Notes: generated by a model not told the origin, from the sequence alone. Positions 25,133 through 34,083 are shown, counted from the first letter of the stretch. The stretch is DNA of 64,000 bases from Paenibacillus baekrokdamisoli (GCF_003945345.1 NZ_AP019308.1:5384501-5448500), one strand, 5' to 3'. Translations and numbers: made by a program.

Positions 25133-25342
25133 TCATGACTGGTCATATACTTTTTGCACTTGTTTGAGAAAAAGGACTACGTCCCTGATATCAGCTTCAC
25201 TAAGCTGGCTAGACCGCTGGATTGCCAATAGTTGTTCTACATACTGCAAGGCTACCGTTGTATTGCCTTCCTGCCAATTGATGAGAAGGATCAATTCTTT
25301 ACGAACCATCGGTTCATCGTCAGCGATCAGCACTTTATTCAC
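25133..25342 (-). pseudogene. Remnant of a YesN-type (AraC-output) response regulator, internally deleted
   Basis: The 69-residue frame starts MNKVLIADDEPMVRKELILLINWQEG, the classic first 26 residues of YesN-like receiver domains with the acidic pair. It then jumps to an unrelated-looking helical tail (VALQYVEQLLAIQRSSQLSEADIRDVV). The phospho-acceptor Asp, the rest of the receiver and the DNA-binding domain are missing. YesN regulators are normally over 350 residues, so this is a deletion relic. It lies in a 750-base gene-poor stretch with another fragment at 25456. Confidence 0.75.
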
Positions 25343-25455
25343 GGTAATCCTCTGGCTCGTCTACCTTAGCAGTGTGCCTCATTTTACCTACTCACTGCCT
25401 GATGACACGGTTATCGTTACCGAACTGACCATTACATTGAAGAGGATAGGACTTT

Positions 25456-25560
25456 ATGTTGAATCCTATGAATAAACCCGTTACAATCGTCATAGTCGGC
25501 GCGGGAAATCGAAGTATGATCTATGATTTTATTAGCATTCAAACATTGGAACATATCTAA
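25456..25560 (+). pseudogene. Remnant: N-terminus of a Gfo/Idh/MocA-type dehydrogenase
   Basis: A 34-codon frame, reading PVTIVIVGAGNRSMIYDF and then stopping after LEHI, matches the first beta-alpha unit (GxGxRS) of Gfo/Idh/MocA dehydrogenases, in which GAGNRSMIY-like starts are common. The remaining about 300 residues are absent. Too short to function. Confidence 0.65.
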
Positions 25561-25634
25561 CGGCAGGATTCGTCCACACCAATAGAAAGCTTTAAACGCT
25601 GTGTCGTGGATAAGAGAAAGGGGAATGATTGGGC

Positions 25635-26813
25635 ATGGTACAGATCAAACAGCTGACATTGGAACAATTCGAGGAGCGAATCGCACTAACTCAGTTTGCT
25701 TTTCAAATGGAGATGTCCACGGAGGGAATAGAGGAAGCCAGAGCATCTTTCCGGCCGGATTTGGAATGGGGTGTCTTCGATGAACAGGGGCGTCTACAGT
25801 CCATGCTGACTATCTACCCATTTGAAGTGTGGATACAAGGGCAGGCTATTTCCATGGGCGGTATTGCCAGCGTAGCCTCTTGGCCGGACTCCCGGCGGCA
25901 GGGCGGTGTCTCCAAGCTGATGATACATGCGCTTGCTACGATGAGAGAGAATGGGCAGACGATTAGTATGCTTGCCCCTTTTTCCTTTTCCTTTTATCGT
26001 AAGTATGGTTATGAAATGGTTGTAGAGCGAAAGGCATACACGATGGAGACCGCGCATATTCCTCCCCGCGTGGATGTGCCGGGACATGTACGCCTAGTTG
26101 AGAAACGAACAGAACTATTCAGTGGTATATATGAGGCTTATGCTTCTCAGTATAGCGGCATGCTAAAGCGAGATGACAACTGGTGGAAGCGAAAGATTTG
26201 GTCCAAGTCCGGCAGTGCGGCTATCTATTACGGCGAGAGTGGGGAAGCGGAGGGATACGTGATTTATCAGGTCACGAATCGGACGTTTACCGTGCATGAG
26301 TGGGTAGAATTAACCGATGCGGCCCGTATGGCATTATGGAGCTTCGCAGCCAACCACGATTCAATGATTGACAAGTTGACCTTGACGGCATCCATGGACG
26401 ATTCACTATCCTTTCTCGTGCCGAATCCCAGGTTCAAGCAAGAGGTCGTGCCTTACTTCATGTCACGTATCGTGGATGTCACTAGTTTCGTGGAAATGTA
26501 TCCATTCTCTCCCTCCAATCAGGAGGAAGCGCTGCTTCTTAAGCTGAGTGATGTACATGCACCATGGAATGATGGTGTGTTCCGAATGGAGTTCTCAGCA
26601 AAAGGATCAGCCCGGTTGGAGAGAATGAACGGTACGGGAGCCAGTCTGCCTGCTGTGCAATGCGATATTGGGACGCTGACGGCGTTATTAGCTGGAAACC
26701 GGAGACCGGATATGCTCAGACGGGTCGGCGGGCTTCATGGGGATGCAGCGGCGATGGAGCTGCTGGAACGGAGAATTCCCAATCGCCATACCCACTTAAT
26801 GGATTTCTTTTAA
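25635..26813 (+). CDS. GNAT family N-acetyltransferase, Eis-like
   Basis: A protein of about 392 residues with the layout of Eis-type enhanced-survival acetyltransferases. The N-terminal GNAT domain has MGGIASVASWPDSRRQGGVSKLMIHAL (acetyl-CoA loop RRxGG) and FSFYRKYGYEMV. A second GNAT-like middle domain follows, then a C-terminal SCP2-like lipid-carrier domain ending in the C-terminal carboxylate RHTHLMDFF, which Eis enzymes use as catalytic base. Eis proteins acetylate aminoglycosides or protein lysines; the local substrate is unknown. ATG at 25635 is preferred over TTG two codons upstream. Confidence 0.88.
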   Translation: MVQIKQLTLEQFEERIALTQFAFQMEMSTEGIEEARASFRPDLEWGVFDEQGRLQSMLTIYPFEVWIQGQAISMGGIASVASWPDSRRQGGVSKLMIHALATMRENGQTISMLAPFSFSFYRKYGYEMVVERKAYTMETAHIPPRVDVPGHVRLVEKRTELFSGIYEAYASQYSGMLKRDDNWWKRKIWSKSGSAAIYYGESGEAEGYVIYQVTNRTFTVHEWVELTDAARMALWSFAANHDSMIDKLTLTASMDDSLSFLVPNPRFKQEVVPYFMSRIVDVTSFVEMYPFSPSNQEEALLLKLSDVHAPWNDGVFRMEFSAKGSARLERMNGTGASLPAVQCDIGTLTALLAGNRRPDMLRRVGGLHGDAAAMELLERRIPNRHTHLMDFF

Positions 26814-26890
26814 TGGTAACACAACGAACCCCTATATTAATTATCAGCAATGGTACTCCTAAGGCTGCATTAGTTTCGAGTATAAATAAG

Positions 26891-26919
26891 AAAAGGGCCA
26901 ACGAAATATTCGTTGGCCC
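26891..26919 (-). terminator. Rho-independent terminator of the SDR gene
   Basis: An 11-bp perfect stem GGGCCAACGAA/TTCGTTGGCCC with a 3-base loop, followed on the minus strand by TTTT, directly after the SDR stop. Confidence 0.85.
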
Positions 26920-26925
26920 TAATAG

Positions 26926-27675
26926 TTATTTAAAAGAAGCATAGCCTTGATCTGCCATCACAACACTACCGTTAATTGCTTCAGCATCTTTTAGAGATAT
27001 GAGGTACACGGTGTTGGCAACCGACTCAGGCTTGGTCAATTCCCCGCCCATTACGTTGGCGCGCATTTTATTAAGCAAGCCGTTATCTTTAAAGCCTTGA
27101 ATGATAGGGGTATCGACGGCTCCAGGCGCCACTGCAACTACGCGAATACCGTAAGGCGATAGCTCAAGTGCAGCTGATTTACTCATCATGATGACAGCAC
27201 CCTTCGTCGCATGGTAAGCGAATGTACCTGGTGAAGCTAGGAAACCGAAGACAGAGGCTGTGTTAATAATGACGCCTTTGATACCGAGATCCTTCATCTT
27301 GTTACCAGCAGCCATGATCCCATAGGCAACGCCATGTTGATTGATGTTGATCGTCCGATGATACAAGTCCATGTTTTGTGTCAGCACAGGTCCTGCTCCG
27401 CCAATACCAGCATTATTAAACATGACGTCGATTCCATCATAGATTTCGACCGCTTTATCTACAAGCTTCTCAACTTCTTGTTGTTTAGAAACGTCCACTC
27501 GAATGAATACGGCTTCTCCGCCTGCATTTTTTATGAGTTGAACCGTCTCTTGTCCGCCTGTCTCATTATAATCGGCTACCACGACTCGATCGCCTTCTCT
27601 TGCGAATTTCAAGCATGTTTCCCGACCAATTCCACTAGCTCCGCCTGTAATCACAACCACTCTACTCGTATGCAT
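26926..27675 (-). CDS. SDR family oxidoreductase
   Basis: A 249-residue classical short-chain dehydrogenase: TGGASGIG (10-17), NNAGIGG, catalytic Ser in NTASVFG, YHATKGA (YxxxK) and PGAVDTPI. The ATG at 27675 follows GGAGG by eight bases. It is divergent from the TetR gene at 27892, and a stub of a LysR gene lies in between, suggesting that the SDR once had a divergent LysR activator. Substrate unknown; likely an alcohol or sugar-type dehydrogenase. Confidence 0.9.
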   Translation of the reverse strand: MHTSRVVVITGGASGIGRETCLKFAREGDRVVVADYNETGGQETVQLIKNAGGEAVFIRVDVSKQQEVEKLVDKAVEIYDGIDVMFNNAGIGGAGPVLTQNMDLYHRTININQHGVAYGIMAAGNKMKDLGIKGVIINTASVFGFLASPGTFAYHATKGAVIMMSKSAALELSPYGIRVVAVAPGAVDTPIIQGFKDNGLLNKMRANVMGGELTKPESVANTVYLISLKDAEAINGSVVMADQGYASFK

Positions 27676-27765
27676 ACGAAAAACCTCCAGTGTATGAATA
27701 GTTATTTACTTCATCACTTGTTTTTATTTACACATACATAAGTAAAACTAAAGGTGGTCACATAC

Positions 27766-27810
27766 ATGCAGCTGGAGCAGTTAGCATTTGTTATTGAGGT
27801 AGCTTGTTGA
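27766..27810 (+). pseudogene. Fourteen-codon stub of a LysR-family regulator
   Basis: GGTGG precedes an ATG that opens MQLEQLAFVIEVAC and then stops. M-x-LEQL-x-F-x-x-V is the invariant start of LysR helix-turn-helix domains. The rest of the gene is gone, and its stop overlaps the TTGACA box of the next promoter. Short, so chance is not excluded, but the ribosome site, start and motif agree. Confidence 0.55.
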
Positions 27811-27835
27811 CAAAAACCGACTAAACCGATAAGAT
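27807..27835 (+). promoter_or_regulatory. Strong sigma-A promoter TTGACA-17-TAAGAT of the TetR/peptide transporter operon
   Basis: TTGACA (27807-27812), a 17-base spacer and TAAGAT (27830-27835). The transcription start is expected near 27842, just before the operator at 27847. Confidence 0.8.
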
Positions 27836-27846
27836 ATAAAAATATA

Positions 27847-27864
27847 ATTGACTGACCAGTCAAT
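27847..27864. promoter_or_regulatory. TetR operator ATTGACTGACCAGTCAAT
   Basis: A perfect 18-bp palindrome placed just downstream of the expected transcription start and right before the ribosome site of the TetR gene. It resembles the TGAC...GTCA operators of AcrR/FadR-like TetR proteins. Binding here would block the promoter or elongation, giving autoregulation of the gene and the following transporter operon. Confidence 0.75.
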
Positions 27865-27891
27865 CTGGAAGAGGTGATTATCATCGCAAGC

Positions 27892-28515
27892 ATGAATCAG
27901 CCTACTCAACGGGATTTGAGAAAGACGCAGTTACTGGAAATCGCAGTTGAGCGCTTTGCCAAATACGGTTACCAGAACACGAAAATCTCGGATATCGTTA
28001 ATCAGGCAGGCGTGGCGCAAGGAACGTTCTACTGGTATTTCAAGAGCAAGGAAGTTGTTGCGCTTGAAATTATTCAGTCCGGAAGGGAGCGGTTGCTTGA
28101 AGTTATAAGAAAAGGTTATCGCAGTGAAGGCGGTTCTGTTCAGGATATGGTTACGGGCTCGCAGCGTCTGTTGGCTGACATCTTCCGATTCGCGCAGGAG
28201 AATCGATATTTTATGGAGCTGCTGCTCACAGGTAATGGAGAAGAAGAGGCGATTCGTAACGCATTTCGGGAAACTCGCATCGAGATGGAAGAAGCGTTCA
28301 AATCCAATATCGAGCGTGCAATGGAGCTCGGGATGCTGCCGGATACGATAGACTTGCATATGCGTGCGGCGCTGCTGGTGAGTCTTATCGAAGGAATCGT
28401 AGCAAGGTGGCTGTTCGGGCCTGTACCTCCAAATTCGGATTTGGCTGAGCGAACGGTAGAACAAATGGCTGCAGAAACGGTTCGTTTTGAATTTTTTGGA
28501 TTGTTAGGCATATGA
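27892..28515 (+). CDS. TetR/AcrR family transcriptional regulator
   Basis: A 207-residue protein. Its N-terminal HTH reads RFAKYGYQNTKISDIVNQAGVAQGTFYWYFKSKE, textbook TetR; a helical ligand domain follows. The start is uncertain: GAGGTGA lies 14 bases before this ATG, and the GTG at 27874 is within that site, so a near-cognate start between them is possible. It is the first gene of the unit with the peptide ABC transporter 31 bases downstream, and its own operator is at 27847-27864, so it probably represses peptide uptake genes until its ligand appears. Confidence 0.88.
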   Translation: MNQPTQRDLRKTQLLEIAVERFAKYGYQNTKISDIVNQAGVAQGTFYWYFKSKEVVALEIIQSGRERLLEVIRKGYRSEGGSVQDMVTGSQRLLADIFRFAQENRYFMELLLTGNGEEEAIRNAFRETRIEMEEAFKSNIERAMELGMLPDTIDLHMRAALLVSLIEGIVARWLFGPVPPNSDLAERTVEQMAAETVRFEFFGLLGI

Positions 28516-28546
28516 CAACGGTACGTATAGGAGAGGATGATGTGAG

Positions 28547-29557
28547 ATGCTGACGTATGTGTTGAGACGTATAGCCATGATGGTTCCAAGCGTCGCCGGA
28601 ATTATCATGATCACCTTCATCCTGACTAGGGTACTGCCGGGTGATCCCGCCCTGATGATAACGGGAGAACAAGCCCTACCGGAGTTCGTAGAAAAGGTTC
28701 GAGAGCAATACGGGTTTAATCAACCGCTGCTTGTTCAGTTCTGGGACTACCTCAAGCAGCTAATCAGGGGAGACTTCGGATTTGCTTGGCATACGGGACA
28801 CTCTGTGGCTGCAGACTTTATTTCACGCTTCCCTGCCACGTTAGAGCTTACATTTGCCAGCATGGCGATTGCTTTGATCGTAGCTTTGCCACTGGGCATT
28901 ATTGCGGCATCTCGGCAAAATTCTATTTTTGACCATATCGCCCGTGTTCTCTCGTTCCTAGGTTCTTCGGTTCCGATCTTTTGGCTGGGGCTGCTGTTAA
29001 TTACGTTGTTTTATTCGAAGCTGGGCTGGCTGCCCGCACCAATAGGTCGTATTAGCGCGAGTATTAATCCTCCAACTCATATAACGGGTTTGTATGTGCT
29101 GGACAGCTTGCTTAGTTGGGACTTGGTTGCGCTGAAGGATTCTCTCCTTCATCTCTTGCTGCCCGCATTCTGCCTGAGTATGGGGACAATGGCAATCGTG
29201 ACGAAAATGATCCGAGCGAGCATGCTTGAGGTCATCCGGCAGGACTTCATGAGAACAGCTAGGGCAAAAGGGTTGTCAGAGCGAGCTGTCATTTACAAGC
29301 ATGGTCTCATTAACTCCTTGATTCCAACGTTAACGGTAATTGGCCTTCAATTTGGTTATCTGCTCGGAGGAGCCGTCATAACGGAGACGATCTTTGTGTG
29401 GCCGGGAGTCGGCAATTACGTAACGGAATCGATTCTCTCCGCAGACTATGCGCCTATTCAAGCGATGACGCTCATTAGCGCGGTATTGTATGGCTTTTTA
29501 AATCTCACAGTTGAATTGCTTTATGGGGTGCTCGATCCTCGGGTGAGATATGAATAG
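28547..29557 (+). CDS. Peptide/nickel-type ABC transporter permease (DppB/OppB class)
   Basis: A 336-residue permease with six helices. It has the N-terminal DppB signature MLTYVLRRIAMMVPSVAGIIMITF, the P-G-DPA motif (RVLPGDPALMITGEQ) and the cytoplasmic EAA loop RTARAKGLSERAVIYKHGLINSLIPT. The stop overlaps the next gene's start region by eight bases. It forms the channel with the DppC-like protein. The operon order here is permease, permease, binding protein, ATPase, ATPase. Confidence 0.93.
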   Translation: MLTYVLRRIAMMVPSVAGIIMITFILTRVLPGDPALMITGEQALPEFVEKVREQYGFNQPLLVQFWDYLKQLIRGDFGFAWHTGHSVAADFISRFPATLELTFASMAIALIVALPLGIIAASRQNSIFDHIARVLSFLGSSVPIFWLGLLLITLFYSKLGWLPAPIGRISASINPPTHITGLYVLDSLLSWDLVALKDSLLHLLLPAFCLSMGTMAIVTKMIRASMLEVIRQDFMRTARAKGLSERAVIYKHGLINSLIPTLTVIGLQFGYLLGGAVITETIFVWPGVGNYVTESILSADYAPIQAMTLISAVLYGFLNLTVELLYGVLDPRVRYE

Positions 29558-30425
29558 GTCGATAGGGAAGTCAATTCGCGTCTTCTTGAGGAAAATAATA
29601 CGAAGACGGCTAGTGTTCGTCGGTCTGGTCTTCGTTCTGTTATGGATCGTGCTGGCGCTGCTGGCTCCATGGATTGCGCCATACGGGCCAAACGAGATAC
29701 GAACGGAAGACAAGCTGCTGCCGCCGAATATGGCTCATTGGTTTGGCACTGATAATTTTGGACGGGACATTCTTAGCCGTATTCTCTACGGTGCGCGGGT
29801 GACGGTATGGACAGGCATCGTATCGGTCGGTATTGCTTGTGCCGTTGGGGTTCCGCTTGGCGCTATTGCTGGCTATTTCGGAGGGAAAGTTGGCAATCTC
29901 ATCATGCGTGTGATGGACACACTGCTGGCTTTTCCATCTCTAATCTTAGCCATGGCGCTTGCGGCATCGATAGGGCCTGGGCTGCTCGGCGCACTGCTTG
30001 CGGTCGGAATTGTGGCCATTCCGGAATTTGCACGCTTGATGTATGGACAGACCGTCGTCATTAAGGAAAAGGAATTTATCGAAGCCAGTAGAGCCATTGG
30101 TGTACGGAATAAATCGATTCTCTTTCAGCATGTCCTGCCCAATGCATTTGCCCCTTTAATCGTGCAAATTACGCTTGGGCTAGGTTCTGCCGTATTAACG
30201 ACGTCCAGCCTTAGCTTTATCGGTCTGGGGGTAAGGCCTCCGACTGCTGAATGGGGAGCCATGATCTCCTATGGACGGGATTATATTATTTCAGGCGAAT
30301 GGTGGATGACGGTATTTCCCGGCATCGCAATCGCTTCAACGATATTCGGTTTTATTTTGCTGGGGGACGGACTGCGCGATGCTCTTGATCCGCATGGACG
30401 CTCCTCCAAGAAGGAACAGAGATAG
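29550..30425 (+). CDS. Peptide/nickel-type ABC transporter permease (DppC/OppC class)
   Basis: A 291-residue second channel subunit with the DppC N-terminal helix, the HWFGTDNFGRDILSRILYGAR motif characteristic of OppC/DppC proteins, and the EAA loop EASRAIGVRNKSILFQHVLPNAFAPLIVQ. It is translationally overlapped with the DppB-like gene. It ends 32 bases before the binding protein start. Confidence 0.93.
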   Translation: MNRSIGKSIRVFLRKIIRRRLVFVGLVFVLLWIVLALLAPWIAPYGPNEIRTEDKLLPPNMAHWFGTDNFGRDILSRILYGARVTVWTGIVSVGIACAVGVPLGAIAGYFGGKVGNLIMRVMDTLLAFPSLILAMALAASIGPGLLGALLAVGIVAIPEFARLMYGQTVVIKEKEFIEASRAIGVRNKSILFQHVLPNAFAPLIVQITLGLGSAVLTTSSLSFIGLGVRPPTAEWGAMISYGRDYIISGEWWMTVFPGIAIASTIFGFILLGDGLRDALDPHGRSSKKEQR

Positions 30426-30457
30426 ATAACCTATAACTTACATTGGGAGTGGACGCT

Positions 30458-32077
30458 ATGAAACAACAAAAGTATTTTATCTTTATTTCTGCCCTATTGG
30501 TTGTGCTGCTTCTATCCGGCTGCGCCAAGAGCTCGAATCCAAAGGAAAACACAAGCCCAAGCACCACTGGTGAGACGCAAACGAATACACCAGACACCTC
30601 TAAACCTGCAGCGGGAAAAACAATTACGATCGCTTACTCGCAGGGTGCTGGACAAACAATGGATCCGCATGATGCAGGCGATTTAACCTCTGCTTCCTAT
30701 GCTTTTGCCTTGTATGATCAATTGGTAACTAGCGGAACGGAAGAGAAAGACGGCAAGACATTGGGCCGTACGGATCAAATCGTTCCTTCTCTAGCTGAGT
30801 CATGGAAGGTGTCCGATGATCTTAAGACGTACACATTTGTCCTTCGTGATGGCGTGAAATTTCAAAGCGGCGAGCCTGTTAATGCTGATGCGGTTGTATA
30901 TTCGTTCGAGCGGGTTCAGACCAAAGGTGAAGGCGGATCTCTATACACGCTTGCGAACCTGAAATCGGTAACCAAAATCGATGATAAGACCGTTGAATTC
31001 AAGCTTGGAAGTCCGAATCACTTGTTCCTGAAATATCTGGCGACCTTTTCGTTCTCGATCGTTGATCCTTCCGTTGCCAAGAAGAACCCGGAAGATTACT
31101 TGACCCAGCACTCCGCAGGCTCTGGTGCTTTTACGTTGGAGAAGTGGGATCCAGCTACCGAAGCGGTATTCGTAGCTAACAAGAACTACTGGAAGGGCGC
31201 TCCGAAAGTCGACAAAATCATTGTGAAGTTCGTAGCGGAAGCTTCCAACCGTGAATTATTCCTTGAAAAAGGAGACGTTGACGTCGCTCTTGATATCCCA
31301 GCGAAGGATGTAGAGAGCCTTTCGAAGAAGGATAACCTGACGATTAGCTCAGAGTCCTCGAACCGAATCGTTTACTTGGGAATGAATGCGAAATTCAAAC
31401 CGTTCGACCAGTTGAAAGTAAGACAAGCCATTAATTACGTGATTGATCAACAGAAGCTGATCAAGGACGTTGTGTATGGTCAAGCATCTCCGCTGAAAAG
31501 CTCGATTTCGAGCAAATCACCAGCCTTTACTTCCGAAGGCTATGAATACAGCTATGATTTGAATAAAGCCAAAGCCCTTCTGAAAGAAGCGGGCTACGAG
31601 AAAGGCTTTACCTTCGATCTTACTGTGAACTCTTCTACTCAGGATTATGAAGATATCGCAGTTCTGCTTAAAGCAGAGCTTGAGAAAATCGGAGTGACAC
31701 TGAACATTAATAAAGTAGCACCTGCACAATATCGCGAGCTGATTAATAAGAAAGCAGCGGCAGCTTATCTAGGCAAATATACGTCGCTTGTGAACGACCC
31801 TTCTTACCATTATGGATTTCTCTTAGATAGCAAAGGCGCTTCCAACTACACCGGCTATTCCAGCAAGGTTGTCGATGATTTGTTGGCAAAAGCGAATGTA
31901 GAGCCAGATGAGGCGAAGCGGACGGAGCTGTACAAACAAGTTCAGAAGCAGGTTACGGCTGATTCTCCGTGGGCATACCTTTACGAAAGTAATTTGATTG
32001 CTGGCTTGAACAAGGATGTGAAAGGGTATATCTTCTACCCGGACGAGATCATTCGTTTCAGCTCACTGTACAAATAA
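30458..32077 (+). CDS. Peptide ABC transporter substrate-binding lipoprotein (SBP family 5)
   Basis: A 539-residue extracytoplasmic binding protein. The lipoprotein signal ends LLLSGC (Cys22), followed by a Ser/Thr/Pro-rich linker (about 23-55) and a type-5 solute-binding fold: DPHDAGDLTSASYAFALYDQLV, VPSLAESWKVSDDLKTYTFVLRDGVKFQSGEPVNADAVVYSFERV, and VRQAINYVIDQQKLI. A TTG five codons upstream is possible; the ATG has GGGAGTG before it. A hairpin directly after the stop (32082-32108) may keep this gene's mRNA more abundant than the ATPase genes. The ligand may be a di- or oligopeptide, or another family-5 substrate. Confidence 0.93.
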   Translation: MKQQKYFIFISALLVVLLLSGCAKSSNPKENTSPSTTGETQTNTPDTSKPAAGKTITIAYSQGAGQTMDPHDAGDLTSASYAFALYDQLVTSGTEEKDGKTLGRTDQIVPSLAESWKVSDDLKTYTFVLRDGVKFQSGEPVNADAVVYSFERVQTKGEGGSLYTLANLKSVTKIDDKTVEFKLGSPNHLFLKYLATFSFSIVDPSVAKKNPEDYLTQHSAGSGAFTLEKWDPATEAVFVANKNYWKGAPKVDKIIVKFVAEASNRELFLEKGDVDVALDIPAKDVESLSKKDNLTISSESSNRIVYLGMNAKFKPFDQLKVRQAINYVIDQQKLIKDVVYGQASPLKSSISSKSPAFTSEGYEYSYDLNKAKALLKEAGYEKGFTFDLTVNSSTQDYEDIAVLLKAELEKIGVTLNINKVAPAQYRELINKKAAAAYLGKYTSLVNDPSYHYGFLLDSKGASNYTGYSSKVVDDLLAKANVEPDEAKRTELYKQVQKQVTADSPWAYLYESNLIAGLNKDVKGYIFYPDEIIRFSSLYK

Positions 32078-32081
32078 GGAG

Positions 32082-32108
32082 AAGACCCCCGAGTGGCACG
32101 GGGGTCTT
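32082..32108 (+). terminator. GC-rich hairpin between binding protein and ATPase genes
   Basis: AAGACCCCCG/CGGGGGTCTT is a perfect 10-bp stem with a 7-base loop starting five bases after the stop and lacking a long T run. It is more likely a partial terminator or mRNA stabiliser than a full stop, because the operon continues. Confidence 0.6.
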
Positions 32109-32140
32109 ACCTACTTTTATCTCTTCTGTAGGAGGCAGCT

Positions 32141-33118
32141 ATGACGAAGCTTTTGGAAATCGATCAATTATCTATCGAATTCGCGGGTCCTTCGGGGCCG
32201 ATTCGGGTGGTGAGCGGCATCAGCTTGGACATTGAGCCGGGTCAAACACATGGAATCGTTGGGGAATCAGGGAGCGGGAAAAGTGTGACCTCCTTATCCG
32301 TTATGCGATTGCTGCCCAAAGGTCAGGCGCGGGTCGTGGAAGGTGATATACGTCTGAACGGGCAGAGCTTGCTTGAGATGTCTGAATCCCAGATGCAAAA
32401 GGTTCGCGGCAATCGAATCTCTATCATCTTCCAGGAGCCGATGACCGCCTTGAATCCGGTATTTAAGATCGGCCATCAAGTTCGAGAAGCGATTCGCCAG
32501 CATACGAAGAAGAGCAAGCGAGCAGCTCAGAAGGAAACCATCGGACTGCTGGGCGAGGTGGGAATATCCTCGCCCGAGCAAATTGTGGACGTTTATCCAC
32601 ATCAGCTATCTGGGGGAATGCGCCAGCGGGTAATGATTGCTATGGCTATGGCCTCGAATCCGGAGGTACTGATCGCTGATGAACCGACGACGGCATTGGA
32701 CGTTACGATTCAGGCCCAAATTCTTGACCTGATGAGGAAACTCCAGCAGGAGCGGGGAACGGCAATTATTCTTATTACTCATGATCTAGGTGTAGTAGCT
32801 GAAATTTGTGATCGGGTCTCTATTATGTATGCCGGTCAAATTGTTGAACAGGGGGATGTGAAGACACTGTTTAAGGAGCCTAAGCATCCTTATACAGCTG
32901 GCTTACTGAATTCTATGCCTCAATTCACAGGTAAAGAGAATCGATTGCAGGCGATCTCCGGACAAGTTCCCCATCCTACGGAATATACCGCTGGATGCCG
33001 CTTTGCGGTTCGATGCCCTTCTAGAATGGATGCCTGCGATATTACCGAGCCTGCGCTATATGATTTCGGCAGCGGTCACAGGTGCAAATGCCATCTCTAT
33101 AGGGAGGGATTCGAATGA
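32141..33118 (+). CDS. Peptide ABC transporter ATP-binding protein (DppD/OppD class)
   Basis: A 325-residue ATPase: Walker A GESGSGKS (41-48), FQEPMTALNPVFKIGHQ, signature LSGGMRQRVMIAMAM, Walker B VLIADEPTTALDVT and switch His in ITHDLG. The C-terminal oligopeptide/dipeptide transporter domain has a Cys cluster (CRFAVRCPSRMDAC and a later CKC), which in DppD-type proteins can bind an iron-sulfur cluster. The stop overlaps the next ATPase start by four bases (ATGA). Confidence 0.94.
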   Translation: MTKLLEIDQLSIEFAGPSGPIRVVSGISLDIEPGQTHGIVGESGSGKSVTSLSVMRLLPKGQARVVEGDIRLNGQSLLEMSESQMQKVRGNRISIIFQEPMTALNPVFKIGHQVREAIRQHTKKSKRAAQKETIGLLGEVGISSPEQIVDVYPHQLSGGMRQRVMIAMAMASNPEVLIADEPTTALDVTIQAQILDLMRKLQQERGTAIILITHDLGVVAEICDRVSIMYAGQIVEQGDVKTLFKEPKHPYTAGLLNSMPQFTGKENRLQAISGQVPHPTEYTAGCRFAVRCPSRMDACDITEPALYDFGSGHRCKCHLYREGFE

Positions 33119-34083
33119 AGCCTATTCTCGAGATAAAGGATTTAAAAAAACATTATCCCGTGAAGAAAGGGTTATTCGGTCGCGTGAGCGGGACGGCCAA
33201 GGCGGTGGATGGCATTTCCCTCACCATTGATAAAGGGGAAACTTTTGCTATCGTAGGCGAATCTGGCTCAGGAAAAACAACGCTCGGTAAAACCCTGCTG
33301 CGCTTAATTGAGCCGACGTCCGGAAGCATATTCTTCAACGGAACAGACATCACGGAACTGGGTGCTGAACCAATGAGGAAGCTTAAAACAGATATGCAGA
33401 TTGTGTTTCAAGATCCGTATGGTTCGCTGGACCCCAAATGGACCATTCGCCGTACTTTGGAGGAGCCCTTGCGCACGCATTATAGCTTGCCTGCTCAAGC
33501 CATCACGGAAAAAGTGGATCACATCCTGGAGGTTGTCGGTTTAACGCCGCAGCATGCTCTTCGGTTTCCGTATGAATTGTCAGGCGGACAGCGTCAGCGA
33601 GTCGGCATTGCAAGGGCACTCATTCTGGAGCCCAAATTCATCGTATTCGATGAGCCTGTATCAGCGCTGGATGTATCGATTCAAGCGCAAGTCCTGACTT
33701 TACTGCAGGATTTGCAGAGCCGTCTATCCCTCACGTATTTATTCGTTTCTCATGACTTATCCGTTGTTCGGTATATTAGCGATCATGTGGGAGTCATGTA
33801 TTTAGGCAAAATGATGGAGGTCGGGCCCACGGAGGCGTTATTCTCGAAGCCGCTTCATCCGTATACACAAGCCCTTATCTCGGCTATTCCGCAGTCCGAT
33901 CCAGATAAAAGAAGCGAGAGAATCGTGCTCTCGGGAGAAGTCCCAAGTCCACGTAATCCGCCTTCCGGATGCGTATTTCATACCCGTTGTCCGCATGCCA
34001 TGCCGCAATGCCGCACCATCCAGCCTGAATGGCAGCAGATTTCTGAGGATCGGTATACCGCTTGTCATTTATATAACAATTAA
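33115..34083 (+). CDS. Peptide ABC transporter ATP-binding protein (DppF/OppF class)
   Basis: A 322-residue second ATPase: Walker A GESGSGKT (48-55), FQDPYGSLDPKWTI, LSGGQRQRVGIARAL, FIVFDEPVSALDVS, SHDLSVVRYISDHVGVMYLGKMME, and the C-terminal Cys-bearing domain GCVFHTRCPHAMPQC. It forms the ATPase heterodimer with the DppD-like protein. It is followed by an OsmC family gene on the same strand after 23 bases. Confidence 0.94.
   Translation: MKPILEIKDLKKHYPVKKGLFGRVSGTAKAVDGISLTIDKGETFAIVGESGSGKTTLGKTLLRLIEPTSGSIFFNGTDITELGAEPMRKLKTDMQIVFQDPYGSLDPKWTIRRTLEEPLRTHYSLPAQAITEKVDHILEVVGLTPQHALRFPYELSGGQRQRVGIARALILEPKFIVFDEPVSALDVSIQAQVLTLLQDLQSRLSLTYLFVSHDLSVVRYISDHVGVMYLGKMMEVGPTEALFSKPLHPYTQALISAIPQSDPDKRSERIVLSGEVPSPRNPPSGCVFHTRCPHAMPQCRTIQPEWQQISEDRYTACHLYNN

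Noticed and set aside
25062..25475. Plus-strand open frame of 137 codons
   Set aside because: It is antisense to the YesN-type remnant, has Cys/Ser/Arg-rich unnatural composition and no ribosome site.
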